Assembly: GCA_018061385.1 (NCBI GenBank)
Contig: JAGOUF010000004.1
Coordinates: forward strand, 1 to 18,031
Source: Chitinophagaceae bacterium
GTDB lineage: Bacteria > Bacteroidota > Bacteroidia > Chitinophagales > Chitinophagaceae
DNA: 18,031 bases
Direction of reading: 5' to 3'
A model generated the notes under the pieces. That model was not told where the DNA came from, did not search any database, and saw only the letters and a program-made list of their open reading frames with translations. This document shows, piece by piece, positions 1-7,461 of this stretch (its first letter is position 1; the number at the start of each line of letters is the position of its first letter). The translations under genes were made by a program, and so were the position numbers.

Positions 1-24
1 TGCTTAAACCTTACAGCAATGGCA

Positions 25-1176
25 TCATTCACTCGTTTTTTTTTTTACAATACCGCCACCATCGCTAGGAAATAAATCAATAGCTTGTTGTAAAAAATTA
101 AGTTTTATAATGGTTAGCTCAACATGCAATCTTTTATTACGAGCCATTTTAAAATTAATTTCGGCATCGTTTAAAATATTCAATGCACTTACCAAATAAC
201 TTAAACTTGCAGTTTTTGCTACCGATTTATATTTTTCTTGCATTCCTTCAACAACATCTAACAATTGCAAAGCTTTGTCATCTTTACAAACTAAAATATT
301 TCTTATAAATTCTGCAAAGCCATTTAGTACTAAATCTCCTTCAAATCCTTTTCTATTAATTTCATCGTACAACAACATAGCAACTGCTAAATCTTGTTGT
401 TGTAAACTATCTAAAATTTTAAAATAGTAATCGTGATCTAAAATGTTTAAATGCTCTAAAGTATTTGTATAGTTTACTTCTCCGTTTGTAAAACTTACAA
501 TTTTATCTAAAATACTTAACGCATCTCTCATGCAACCCTCACTTTTTTGAGCAATTACTTGTAGCGATGCTTTATCGGCTATTATAGATTCTTTATCAAT
601 AATTTCTTGTAAATGATTGACTGTATCGTTGGTAGTAATTCTTTTAAAATCAAAAATTTGACAACGACTTAAAATAGTAGGTATAATTTTATGCTTCTCT
701 GTTGTTGCTAAAATAAAAATGGCATAAGAAGGTGGTTCTTCTAACGTTTTTAAAAATGCATTAAATGCACTTGCACTTAACATGTGTACCTCATCTACAA
801 TATATACTTTGTATTTACCTGCTTGTGGTGCAAAACGAACTTGCTCAACCAAGGTTCTAATATCATCTACACTATTGTTGCTAGCAGCATCTAATTCATG
901 AATATTTAAAGATGCACCATCGTTAAAACTTTTGCAGCTATTACATGTATCGCAAGCTTCACCATCGGCTTGTAAATTTTCGCAATTAATTGTTTTTGCT
1001 AAAATTCTGGCACAAGTAGTTTTACCAACACCTCTTGGACCACAAAACAAAAAGGCATGAGCCAATTGATTTTGTTTAATGGCATTTTTTAATGTAGTTG
1101 TAATATGTGCCTGCCCCACAACTGTATCAAAAGCTTGAGGCCTATATTTTCTGGCAGAAACAATAAACTTATCCAT
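25..1176 (-). CDS. dnaX: DNA polymerase III subunit tau/gamma (clamp loader), zero-frame gamma-like product
   Basis: This is the clamp-loader ATPase that loads the sliding clamp at replication forks. The sequence shows Walker A GPRGVGKT (residues 46-53), a four-cysteine zinc module (C65, C75, C78, C81), Walker B with D128-E129, the SRC motif with arginine finger R171, and a sensor-2 arginine (R217, in GCMRDAL). The start MDKFIVSARKYRP is typical of the family. The zero frame ends after 383 residues, at the end of the clamp-loader core, which matches a short gamma form. The longer tau form needs a frame change at an A11 run five codons before the stop; that second frame is still open at the window edge, so the full gene extends left of base 1. 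The gene is divergent from icd; I found no clear promoter box for it. Confidence 0.93.
   Translation of the reverse strand: MDKFIVSARKYRPQAFDTVVGQAHITTTLKNAIKQNQLAHAFLFCGPRGVGKTTCARILAKTINCENLQADGEACDTCNSCKSFNDGASLNIHELDAASNNSVDDIRTLVEQVRFAPQAGKYKVYIVDEVHMLSASAFNAFLKTLEEPPSYAIFILATTEKHKIIPTILSRCQIFDFKRITTNDTVNHLQEIIDKESIIADKASLQVIAQKSEGCMRDALSILDKIVSFTNGEVNYTNTLEHLNILDHDYYFKILDSLQQQDLAVAMLLYDEINRKGFEGDLVLNGFAEFIRNILVCKDDKALQLLDVVEGMQEKYKSVAKTASLSYLVSALNILNDAEINFKMARNKRLHVELTIIKLNFLQQAIDLFPSDGGGIVKKKTSE
36..46 (-). promoter_or_regulatory. dnaX: A11 homopolymer: probable dnaX slippage or frameshift site
   Basis: On the coding strand the codons read GTA AAA AAA AAA ACG AGT GAA TGA. Eleven A residues give a stop four codons after the run. 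One extra A (12, or a -1 shift) also stops, at AAC GAG TGA. Only ten or thirteen A residues (a +1 or -2 change) stay open, as CGA GTG AAT GAT GCC and onward to base 1. Thermus dnaX is known to make tau and gamma by transcriptional slippage on a similar A run, and E. coli uses ribosomal -1 slippage. An assembly error in the homopolymer is the alternative. Confidence 0.65.
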
Positions 1177-1323
1177 AGAAATGGCAAGTTAATGGTTTAA
1201 TGTATATGGCATAAATTGAAATGAATTTTGTGTATATTTTTATGGAATTAAGTAAATATATTTTTTAACTTTTTATACAATATTGGCAGATATTGTATTC
1301 ATAAACAATAAAAAAGCAACCCT

Positions 1324-1331
1324 TACTTTTG
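1324..1331 (+). promoter_or_regulatory. Promoter -7 box (TACTTTTG) of icd
   Basis: TACTTTTG matches the Bacteroidota -7 consensus TAnnTTTG. The nearest upstream TTG (1293-1295) is 28 bases away, longer than the usual spacer, so the -33 element is weak or absent. Transcription would begin near 1335-1338. That excludes the upstream TTG codon at 1283 and favours the ATG at 1352 as the start of icd. Confidence 0.6.
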
Positions 1332-1351
1332 CAATGCAAAAAACTATAAAT

Positions 1352-2806
1352 ATGATTAAAATTGCTGTTGCCAAAGGCGATGGAATTGGTCCAGAAATTA
1401 TGGATGCCGTAATTTCTATTTTCAATGCTGCCAAAGTTCCTTTAGAATATGAAGTTGTTGAAATGGGAAAATGGGTTTTTGATAAAGGATTTAACAATGG
1501 AATGACTACTGAAGCTCAAGAAGTAATTGAAGAACTGGGCATTTTATTTAAAGGCCCTATGGAAACGCCAAAAGGAAAAGGTGTAAAAAGCATTAATGTT
1601 ACGGCTCGTAAAACTTGGAATACGTACGCCAATAAAAGAACTTTTCAAACATTGCATGGTGTTGATACGGTTTTTAGCAAAGCTGGAATTCCAATTGATG
1701 TAACCATTGTTCGTGAAAATATTGAAGATACTTATGGTGGCATTGAACATATGCTTACACATGATGTTGCTTTGAGCAGAAGATTTATTACCCGTCCGGG
1801 AAGTTTGCAAGTAATTAAGTATGCATTTGAAATGGCTAAAAAGAAAGGAGCCAAACGCATTACTTGTGGCCACAAAGCCAATATTATGAAGTTGACGGAT
1901 GGCTTGTTTTTAGAAGTATTTTATGAAGTGGCAAAAGAATATCCTGAGTTAAAAGCAGATGATGTAATTGTAGATGATTTGTGTATGAAGTTGGTTACTC
2001 GTCCTGATTTGTTTGATACTGTTGTATTAACCAATTTACAAGGCGATATAGTGAGCGATTTATGTGCAGGCTTGGTTGGTGGTTTAGGCTTTGCCCCAAG
2101 TGCAAATATTGGCGATCACATTTCTATTTTTGAGGCTGTACATGGAACAGCTCCAGATATTATGGGTAAAAATATTGCCAATCCAACAGCGTTGTTGTTA
2201 AGTGGTATTGGTATGTTACAACATTTGGGTTTAATGGAAAGTAGCACACTAATTGAAAACGCTTTATTGTACACTTTAGAAAGTGGCGTTCATACAGGCG
2301 ATTTTGGCAATAAAACAACGCCATCATTAAATACTACTGATTTTGCCAATGCGATTATTGGCAACTTTGGCAAACAACCACGCCACAATCCAAAAGCAGA
2401 CTTAATCGATACTGCATACTCATGTACTGTTTTAAATTTAGCACAAAACTCAATGATGGAATCTCCAGAAAATATGGAGGAAAAAATTGTTGGGGTTGAT
2501 ATGTTTATAGAAAGTAATGAACAACCTACAATAGTTGCACAACTTTGTAATAAACATATTGAAAACAAGTTTAAATTAATTACAATAAGTAATAGAGGTA
2601 CTCAAGTTTGGCCAACAGGTAGTGTATTTACTAATTTAATTAATCAATACCGTTGCAGGTTTGAAAGTATAGACAATGTTGCTTTAACGCAAAAAGACAT
2701 TATTGATTTATACGAAAGACTAAGTGCAGACTTTAAAATATGTTCAACCGAAATATTGAATATGTGGGATGGGAAAAAAGCATATAGCTTAGCACAGGGA
2801 CAATAA
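1352..2806 (+). CDS. icd: NADP-type isocitrate dehydrogenase with C-terminal extension
   Basis: It oxidatively decarboxylates isocitrate to 2-oxoglutarate in the TCA cycle, in the cytoplasm. With the start at 1352 the protein has 484 residues. Visible motifs are KGDGIGPEIM near the N-terminus, substrate-binding arginines R86, R96 and R121, catalytic Y128 (RENIEDTYGG) and K175 (GHKAN), metal-binding D208 and D232 (GDIVSD), and the cofactor loop EAVHGTAPDIMGKNIANPTA. About 150 residues follow the last catalytic-domain motif, as in the Thermus/Rickettsia branch of the family, and E. coli Icd lacks this part. The frame also opens upstream to TTG 1283 and ATG 1334, but the promoter box lies across that stretch, so I chose 1352. 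The cofactor assignment (NADP) comes from the family, not from a specific residue I could verify. Confidence 0.92.
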   Translation: MIKIAVAKGDGIGPEIMDAVISIFNAAKVPLEYEVVEMGKWVFDKGFNNGMTTEAQEVIEELGILFKGPMETPKGKGVKSINVTARKTWNTYANKRTFQTLHGVDTVFSKAGIPIDVTIVRENIEDTYGGIEHMLTHDVALSRRFITRPGSLQVIKYAFEMAKKKGAKRITCGHKANIMKLTDGLFLEVFYEVAKEYPELKADDVIVDDLCMKLVTRPDLFDTVVLTNLQGDIVSDLCAGLVGGLGFAPSANIGDHISIFEAVHGTAPDIMGKNIANPTALLLSGIGMLQHLGLMESSTLIENALLYTLESGVHTGDFGNKTTPSLNTTDFANAIIGNFGKQPRHNPKADLIDTAYSCTVLNLAQNSMMESPENMEEKIVGVDMFIESNEQPTIVAQLCNKHIENKFKLITISNRGTQVWPTGSVFTNLINQYRCRFESIDNVALTQKDIIDLYERLSADFKICSTEILNMWDGKKAYSLAQGQ

Positions 2807-2822
2807 ATATATCTTATACTTG

Positions 2823-2864
2823 TATAATAAAATAGCCACCAAAATTGGTGGCTATTTTATTATA
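2823..2864. terminator. Bidirectional terminator between icd and the DUF418 gene
   Basis: A nearly perfect 42-base palindrome has the core TAGCCACC / GGTGGCTA and A/T-rich outer arms. It lies between two convergent genes and has T-rich tails in both directions, so it can end transcription of both. Confidence 0.92.
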
Positions 2865-2868
2865 TTTT

Positions 2869-4104
2869 TTATTTTACCATCTTCTGCATTTTACCATAAG
2901 TTAAACTACGCCAAACCCATTCTACTGGCCCAAACTCAAAAAAGCGTAGCCAAATTGTGCTAATAATTATTTGTGCAATAAAAACTGCAGCAGCAAAAAT
3001 AGTTAATGCGAAAATGCCCAATTGCTGCATATATCCAAAACCAATATTGTGAAAAACAACAATGCCAATAATACTATGACTCATATAATTGGTAAAAGCC
3101 ATTTTACCTACAGGAGCAACAAGATTTAAAATTTTCTGAAATATTTCTTGCTGAAAAAGTAAAGCCAATATAGCCACATACACCATTGCTAAGGGTGCAA
3201 CGCCAAAAGCATAAGCAACTGTTTCGTACCAGCCTTCTATTTTTAAATTGTAATAATTATCTGGGTTTTCCATGTAAAATGCCAACATGTAATTTGCAGG
3301 AATAGAAACGGCTAATCCAATAATTACGAACCACCAAACTTGCCTTTTATACTCAACCACTTTTTTATAAAAGCCCGATCGGCCAATTACAAAACCAATC
3401 AACATCATACCCAAAACCTTTGGTATTCTACTAACAAAAATTAAGTAAGCAAATCTAAAAGGCGATACTGCAATATTCATTTTAATATCTGTCCATAAAC
3501 TATTGCTGCTTCTAATAATATCAGTTTCTGAAACTTCTTTAGTAACGCCAGCTAAATGCATTTGTAAATAGTTTGATGCTTCAAAAAAAATACCTGCCGG
3601 AGCATTCAGCCACTGAAATTTCATTTTTAAAAAGTATAAAATAATTGGTGAAAGCACCAACACAATACCAATAGTTAGTAATTGTTTGTTCGATTTTTTT
3701 CTTAATGCAACCAATATAAAACCCACAAGTGCATAAAATGCAACAATATCACCTATCCAAATAAAAAATAAATGTATGCTGCCTAGTAACAACATAAACC
3801 AAAGCCTACGACGAATAAATTTTGCAACAGCAGTATCATTTAATTTAGAACGACTCATTTGTAAAGCAATTCCCCAACCAAACAGTAAACTAAAAATGGA
3901 ATAAAATTTTCCTTCAATAAACATAGCATGTAAAAAAGACATTTTTTTATCTAACGATGGATACGTGTACGAACCATTAAAACTAGATGAGTAGTAACTC
4001 ATAAATTGAAGATTGGCAATAAATATACCTAAGATAGATAAGCCTCTTAGTACATCCATAAACAATTCTCTGTCTTTTATTTGTACAGGTGCTAATGTAT
4101 TCAT
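2869..4104 (-). CDS. DUF418 family multi-pass membrane protein (YeiB-like)
   Basis: This is a 411-residue inner-membrane protein with roughly nine or ten hydrophobic segments. The N-terminal segment (about residues 18-35, LRGLSILGIFIANLQ) matches the family opening. The C-terminal part carries GKMAFTNYMSHSIIG and the ending GPVEWVWRSLTYGK, which is the hallmark of DUF418. The family is related to acyltransferase-type membrane proteins (YeiB), but the substrate and reaction are not established, so no reaction is assigned. It is convergent with icd and lies downstream of the aminotransferase gene on the same strand, but a terminator hairpin at 4176-4220 separates them, so it is probably a single transcription unit. 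I saw no good TAnnTTTG box in front of it. The start at 4104 places two charged residues before the first membrane segment, as is usual. Confidence 0.85.
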   Translation of the reverse strand: MNTLAPVQIKDRELFMDVLRGLSILGIFIANLQFMSYYSSSFNGSYTYPSLDKKMSFLHAMFIEGKFYSIFSLLFGWGIALQMSRSKLNDTAVAKFIRRRLWFMLLLGSIHLFFIWIGDIVAFYALVGFILVALRKKSNKQLLTIGIVLVLSPIILYFLKMKFQWLNAPAGIFFEASNYLQMHLAGVTKEVSETDIIRSSNSLWTDIKMNIAVSPFRFAYLIFVSRIPKVLGMMLIGFVIGRSGFYKKVVEYKRQVWWFVIIGLAVSIPANYMLAFYMENPDNYYNLKIEGWYETVAYAFGVAPLAMVYVAILALLFQQEIFQKILNLVAPVGKMAFTNYMSHSIIGIVVFHNIGFGYMQQLGIFALTIFAAAVFIAQIIISTIWLRFFEFGPVEWVWRSLTYGKMQKMVK

Positions 4105-4175
4105 TGCAGAAGTTTTAGTTACTAAATATAACTTTTATATGTTTAAGTAATAAAAAAGTAAATATCTATAAGTGC

Positions 4176-4220
4176 AAAAAAAATCTGCCAACATTTTCGA
4201 TTAACTCAATGTTGGCAGAT
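4176..4220 (-). terminator. Rho-independent terminator of the aminotransferase gene
   Basis: A perfect 13-bp stem (ATCTGCCAACATT at 4183-4195 with its complement at 4208-4220) has a 12-base loop. On the minus strand it is followed by a run of eight T (A run at 4176-4183 on plus). It lies 24 bases past the stop codon of the upstream gene. Confidence 0.92.
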
Positions 4221-4243
4221 GAAAATATTAAACCCTTAAAAAA

Positions 4244-5461
4244 TTATGCTCCTACACTTGCTTCACTCAACACCTTTTTAATTGCAGTTACCATTTTTTC
4301 GCCTTTGTCTTTAATTTGTTCTTCTGTCCAAACTAAACTTATTGCTGTGCTAATACAACGACTCATAATTGCATCGCTTGCACTAAAATTTTGTGTAGTT
4401 AATTGGTGCAATGCAACTTTTTGTTCTACACTAATATTGTTCAATGTAGTAGCTTGTTGTAAATGCTGCCATTGTTTAATGTAATGCCAATTGTTGGCAT
4501 ACCAATAAAAATTACCAGCCAAAATATTTTGAGCTTTCATTTCGGCTACAAAAGCTTTGGTTAATTCTTCAGTTGGTAAAAACCAACTTAAGAAACTGCA
4601 ACTATCAACGCCACCTTCTGGTATAACTCTAAATGTTACTTCAGGTATTTGTTCCAAGTGTTTACGTAGTAGTTGGTTGTTTTTCTTTTGCAAAGCTAAA
4701 AAAGTATCTAACTTACGTATTTGTGCTAAACCAACAGCGGCATGCAATTCACTTATTCTAAAATTGTAGCCAATAAAAGGATGAAGGTCTGCACCTCTAT
4801 CAACTCCTGTATGGTCGTGCCCATGATCTGTGTAGCCATCACTTTTAATATACACATCTTCGATATTGGTCATCACAACACCACCTTCGGCAGTCGTAAT
4901 CATTTTTACAAAGTCGAAACTAAAAGTTCCTGCATGGCCAATTGTGCCCAAATGTTTGCCTTTATAAGTGCCTCCAATACTTTGGCAAGCATCTTCTAAC
5001 AATATTAAATTGTGTTCGGTACAAATGGTTTTTAGTGCATCTAAATTTGCCATGCTACCACACATGTGTACAGGCATAATACATTTTGTTTTAGCAGTAA
5101 CAGCTTTACGAACTGCGTCAGGATTTAATGTTAAGGTTTCATCAACATCTACCATTACAGGTATTGCACCAACACTAAGTATGGCTTCAAAACTAGCAAC
5201 AAACGTAAAACTTGGCATAATTACTTCATCGCCAACACCTACATTTAATGCAGCCATAGCTGTTGTTAAAGCAGCAGTGCCACTACTTGTTAGTTGTGCA
5301 TACTTACAACCAAAAGTTTCGGTTATCGCTTTTTCTAATTCAATACTTTTCCAAATGCCTTTACGTGGTCCATCAAAACCATAACGCATTAAAATTCCTG
5401 TTTCTAAAACATCATTTACTTCTTTTCTTTCTTCATCGCCCCAAAGTTCAAAACCTGGCAT
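4244..5461 (-). CDS. KdnA-like PLP-dependent aminotransferase (DegT/DnrJ/EryC1/StrS family)
   Basis: This is a sugar aminotransferase of the DegT family, 405 residues from the chosen start. It has SSGTAAL (59-65, phosphate contact), D157 in LLEDACQSIGG (contacts the PLP pyridine) and K186 in SFDFVKMIT as the Schiff-base lysine. The opening MPGFELWGDEERKEV, the VHMCGSMA motif, the YTDHGHDH motif, HPFIGYNFRISELHAA and FYWYANNWHY closely resemble, from memory, Shewanella KdnA, which makes 8-amino-3,8-dideoxy-manno-octulosonate for LPS. The usual partner KdnB (an iron-type alcohol dehydrogenase) and the Kdo genes are not in this window, so the substrate remains an inference. The frame extends 8 codons upstream to ATG 5485; I preferred 5461 because MPGFEL is the family's usual start. 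It has its own -7 box at 5503-5510 and a terminator, so it is monocistronic. Confidence 0.85.
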   Translation of the reverse strand: MPGFELWGDEERKEVNDVLETGILMRYGFDGPRKGIWKSIELEKAITETFGCKYAQLTSSGTAALTTAMAALNVGVGDEVIMPSFTFVASFEAILSVGAIPVMVDVDETLTLNPDAVRKAVTAKTKCIMPVHMCGSMANLDALKTICTEHNLILLEDACQSIGGTYKGKHLGTIGHAGTFSFDFVKMITTAEGGVVMTNIEDVYIKSDGYTDHGHDHTGVDRGADLHPFIGYNFRISELHAAVGLAQIRKLDTFLALQKKNNQLLRKHLEQIPEVTFRVIPEGGVDSCSFLSWFLPTEELTKAFVAEMKAQNILAGNFYWYANNWHYIKQWQHLQQATTLNNISVEQKVALHQLTTQNFSASDAIMSRCISTAISLVWTEEQIKDKGEKMVTAIKKVLSEASVGA

Positions 5462-5502
5462 ATTTATATAATTAAGAATTAACAATTAATAATTGATAAT
5501 TG

Positions 5503-5510
5503 CAAAAGTA
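5503..5510 (-). promoter_or_regulatory. Promoter -7 box (TACTTTTG) of the aminotransferase gene
   Basis: The plus strand reads CAAAAGTA, so the minus strand has TACTTTTG, the same box as in front of icd. It lies 41 bases before the ATG at 5461. No TTG is seen at the usual -33 spacing. The leader after it is very A/T-rich (TTAAGAATTAACAATTAATA on plus). Confidence 0.55.
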
Positions 5511-5589
5511 AAAGAAAGTTTTGGAGTTGTTATTCTTTTGGTTGCCAGCGGCAGAATTAATATTTAGCTTCTGTGGCGTTGTTGAAAAT

Positions 5590-5603
5590 CCTGCTTTAGC
5601 AGG
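5590..5603. repeat. Small hairpin CCTGC-TTTA-GCAGG in the divergent intergenic region
   Basis: A perfect 5-bp stem with a TTTA loop lies in the 220-base gap between two divergent genes. A related hairpin with CCCTGC/GCAGGG arms and a TTAGCC loop occurs at 12151-12168, so this may be a piece of a dispersed element. It has no following T run and is not an obvious terminator. Confidence 0.4.
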
Positions 5604-5656
5604 GCACTCTTGTACATTTTGTTAGCAATTTAACATTGAAGTGTTGATGTATATAA

Positions 5657-5684
5657 TTGCCTTTATACCCAAGGCTTATCTTTG
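5657..5684 (+). promoter_or_regulatory. Promoter TTG-N17-TATCTTTG of the thioredoxin-fold gene
   Basis: The -33 TTG (5657-5659) and the -7 box TATCTTTG (5677-5684) are 17 bases apart, within the range known for Bacteroidota. The ATG at 5689 begins only four bases after the box, so the transcript would be leaderless or nearly so. This also rules out the upstream ATG at 5641 in the same frame, which lies before the promoter. Confidence 0.7.
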
Positions 5685-5688
5685 CAGT

Positions 5689-6345
5689 ATGAATCCAGTT
5701 ATATTTTATTGTTACGATGCATATTGTGGTTGGTGTTATGGCTTTAGTCCTGTAATAAAAAAAATTGAAGCAGAATACCACAACATTTTGCATACAGAAG
5801 TATTAAGTGGCGGAATGATTTTGCCTGAAAAACCAGTGCATATTGGTGCTTCGGCCAACTATATTTTAAATGCATATAAAACCGTTGAAGAATACAGTGG
5901 AATGGAATTTGGCAAAGATTATTTATGGCATTTAGAAAATCCAGATTTGAGTGATTGGTATCCAAATAGTGAAAAGCCAGCTATTGCAATGTGTGTGTTT
6001 AAAGAATATTATCCTGAAAGACAAGTTGAGTTTGCAGCAGATTTGCAAATTGCTTTACACTTTGAAGGAAGAGATTTAACAGATGATGCTGCATACAATC
6101 ATTTGTTAGAAAAATACAGCATTCAACCAGAAGCGTTTTTTACAAAAATGAAAAGTGAGGAGTACAAAGAAAAAGCTCATTACGAATTTGCTTTATGTAA
6201 GCAATTGCAAGTAACAGGTTACCCTTGTGTAATGCTACAAAGTGGCGAAAGCAAGTTTTATTTATTGGCAAAAGGATATACCAGCTACGACAATTTAAAA
6301 GCTAGAATTGAAAATGTATTGAGTGATTTACAAAAGAATAATTAA
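5689..6345 (+). CDS. DsbA/FrnE-like thioredoxin-fold oxidoreductase
   Basis: This is a 218-residue protein with a thioredoxin fold of the DsbA/2-hydroxychromene-2-carboxylate isomerase superfamily. The redox motif is C13-G-W-C16 in the N-terminal strand-turn-helix (YCYDAYCGWCYGFSP). An alpha-helical insertion follows, and a cis-proline occurs in VTGYPCVML (P179) near the C-terminus. No signal peptide or membrane segment is present, so it should act in the cytoplasm as a dithiol/disulfide enzyme, like FrnE. Two more cysteines are seen, at C8 and at C180 directly after the cis-proline. The start at 5689 was chosen because the promoter lies just upstream; the longer frame from 5641 would begin inside the promoter region. 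The gene is monocistronic with a strong terminator overlapping its stop codon. The substrate is unknown. Confidence 0.87.
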   Translation: MNPVIFYCYDAYCGWCYGFSPVIKKIEAEYHNILHTEVLSGGMILPEKPVHIGASANYILNAYKTVEEYSGMEFGKDYLWHLENPDLSDWYPNSEKPAIAMCVFKEYYPERQVEFAADLQIALHFEGRDLTDDAAYNHLLEKYSIQPEAFFTKMKSEEYKEKAHYEFALCKQLQVTGYPCVMLQSGESKFYLLAKGYTSYDNLKARIENVLSDLQKNN

Positions 6346-6385
6346 CAAAAAGAAGAGTAAGCGAATGCTTACTCTTCTTTTTGTT
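6344..6385. terminator. Bidirectional terminator, 19-bp perfect stem
   Basis: A perfect 19-bp stem (6344-6362 with 6367-6385) has a GAAT loop and carries A-rich and T-rich outer arms, so it can serve both converging genes. It starts inside the TAA stop codon (6343-6345) of the thioredoxin-fold gene. Confidence 0.93.
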
Positions 6386-6420
6386 CTAGGGGGATAAATT
6401 ATTTATATCTATTAATAAAA

Positions 6421-6966
6421 TTATTTTTTACAAATACTTTCCGCCAACCATAAAAATTCATTTACAAAAGTATCTACTGCTTTTTGAAAACTTTCATCTA
6501 CTAAACTTCCATCTTCGCTAAATTTTTTATCTACAAATGGTGTAATTAATAAATAAGGAGATGTAATACCAAACAATGCAGGTACCAATAACAATGCTTG
6601 TTGGCTGCTTCTTGCACCACCCAAGCCACCAGTACTTGCTGTTGCAATTGCAAAAGCTTTTCTGCTTTGTTTTGGAAAATGATCTAACAAGTTTTGCAAT
6701 GCAGGTGAGTAGCTTCCATTGTATTCGGGTGTTACAATTACAAATGCATCAGCGGCAAACATTCTTTCAGCCAAAGGCTTAAACGCTTCTGGTGTTTTTT
6801 CTACACTACTAAAAACGTTGTTCAGCAAACCTAAATTCCAATCTCTTACATCTATTAATCCAATATTGTGGTTAGATTTTGTTTTCAATTCATTTTTTAA
6901 AAATATGGCCAACCTGTTGGTAACACTTGCTGTTCTTGGACTTCCACTAATTATTTCTATGTTCAT
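6421..6966 (-). CDS. NADPH-dependent FMN reductase family protein
   Basis: This is a flavodoxin-fold flavoenzyme of 181 residues, of the family that reduces FMN, quinones, azo compounds or chromate with NAD(P)H. The FMN phosphate loop is SGSPRTASVTNRL (7-19). The isoalloxazine-side motifs are PEYNGSYSPALQNLLDH (80-96) and STGGLGGARSSQQ (111-123). It is cytoplasmic. It is the last gene of the minus-strand block headed by marR, 77 bases after doxX, and has its own possible -7 box at 7020-7027. With pirins, YceI and DoxX nearby, a role in quinone or electrophile detoxification is a reasonable inference. The start at 6966 gives the usual length. Confidence 0.88.
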   Translation of the reverse strand: MNIEIISGSPRTASVTNRLAIFLKNELKTKSNHNIGLIDVRDWNLGLLNNVFSSVEKTPEAFKPLAERMFAADAFVIVTPEYNGSYSPALQNLLDHFPKQSRKAFAIATASTGGLGGARSSQQALLLVPALFGITSPYLLITPFVDKKFSEDGSLVDESFQKAVDTFVNEFLWLAESICKK

Positions 6967-7019
6967 TTAATTTCTGGTTTCTATACATTACAACAATACA
7001 TTTTATTTTTTGTTTGGTA

Positions 7020-7027
7020 CAAAAATA
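7020..7027 (-). promoter_or_regulatory. Possible -7 box (TATTTTTG) of the FMN reductase gene
   Basis: CAAAAATA on plus is TATTTTTG on minus, matching TAnnTTTG. A TTG lies 25 bases upstream (7053-7055 on plus), slightly beyond the normal spacer. It would give a leader of about 50 bases, and may allow separate expression from the upstream doxX gene. Confidence 0.4.
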
Positions 7028-7043
7028 AAGTTTTGCCTTTTTC

Positions 7044-7427
7044 CTATACAGCCAAAATAGGCTTTACAATATTTATGTATTTTGCTTTATGCTGAAAAAT
7101 TGCAATAGCATTTAATACTATCAATAAAATTCCTAGTCCAGCTTGTTGAGCCATAAATATTTCAAACAACAAAATGTTTATTGTTATTGGTGCAATTAGC
7201 AATAATGCTAAAGCCCTTGTTTTTGGAACGAATAACAATACTGCAAAAGCCACTTCTAAAGCTTTTACAAAAGCTAAATATCCTGTTGTAAATAATAAAC
7301 CAGCAAAAGTACCAGCATTGCCAGGAACTTGTGGTGGCATTGGTATAAAATGCAAAAAGTAATTAAGACCAAAAACTAAGTAAACGATTGCCAACAAGTA
7401 TGTTGGAATTTGTTTTAGAATGTTCAT
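7044..7427 (-). CDS. DoxX family membrane protein
   Basis: This is a 127-residue inner-membrane protein with four hydrophobic segments: about residues 8-27 (LAIVYLVFGLNYFLHF), 41-65, 70-92 and 98-112. The pattern with FGLNYFLHF and the small size fit the DoxX/SURF4-like family. Members often sit beside redox genes, and some act with thiol- or quinone-linked detoxification, but no reaction is proven for this branch. It starts 34 bases after the YceI stop codon with no promoter box between them, so the two are probably co-transcribed. In other bacteria DoxX genes lie under MarR-type quinone-sensing regulators, which agrees with this neighbourhood. Confidence 0.82.
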   Translation of the reverse strand: MNILKQIPTYLLAIVYLVFGLNYFLHFIPMPPQVPGNAGTFAGLLFTTGYLAFVKALEVAFAVLLFVPKTRALALLLIAPITINILLFEIFMAQQAGLGILLIVLNAIAIFQHKAKYINIVKPILAV

Positions 7428-7461
7428 TATGTTTAATTTGGGGACTGAATAAATTATTTGT

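Noticed and set aside
1283..1351. Upstream extension of icd to the TTG at 1283 or the ATG at 1334
   Set aside because: The -7 promoter box (1324-1331) lies inside this stretch, and the family N-terminus begins at MIKIAVAKGDGIG (1352).
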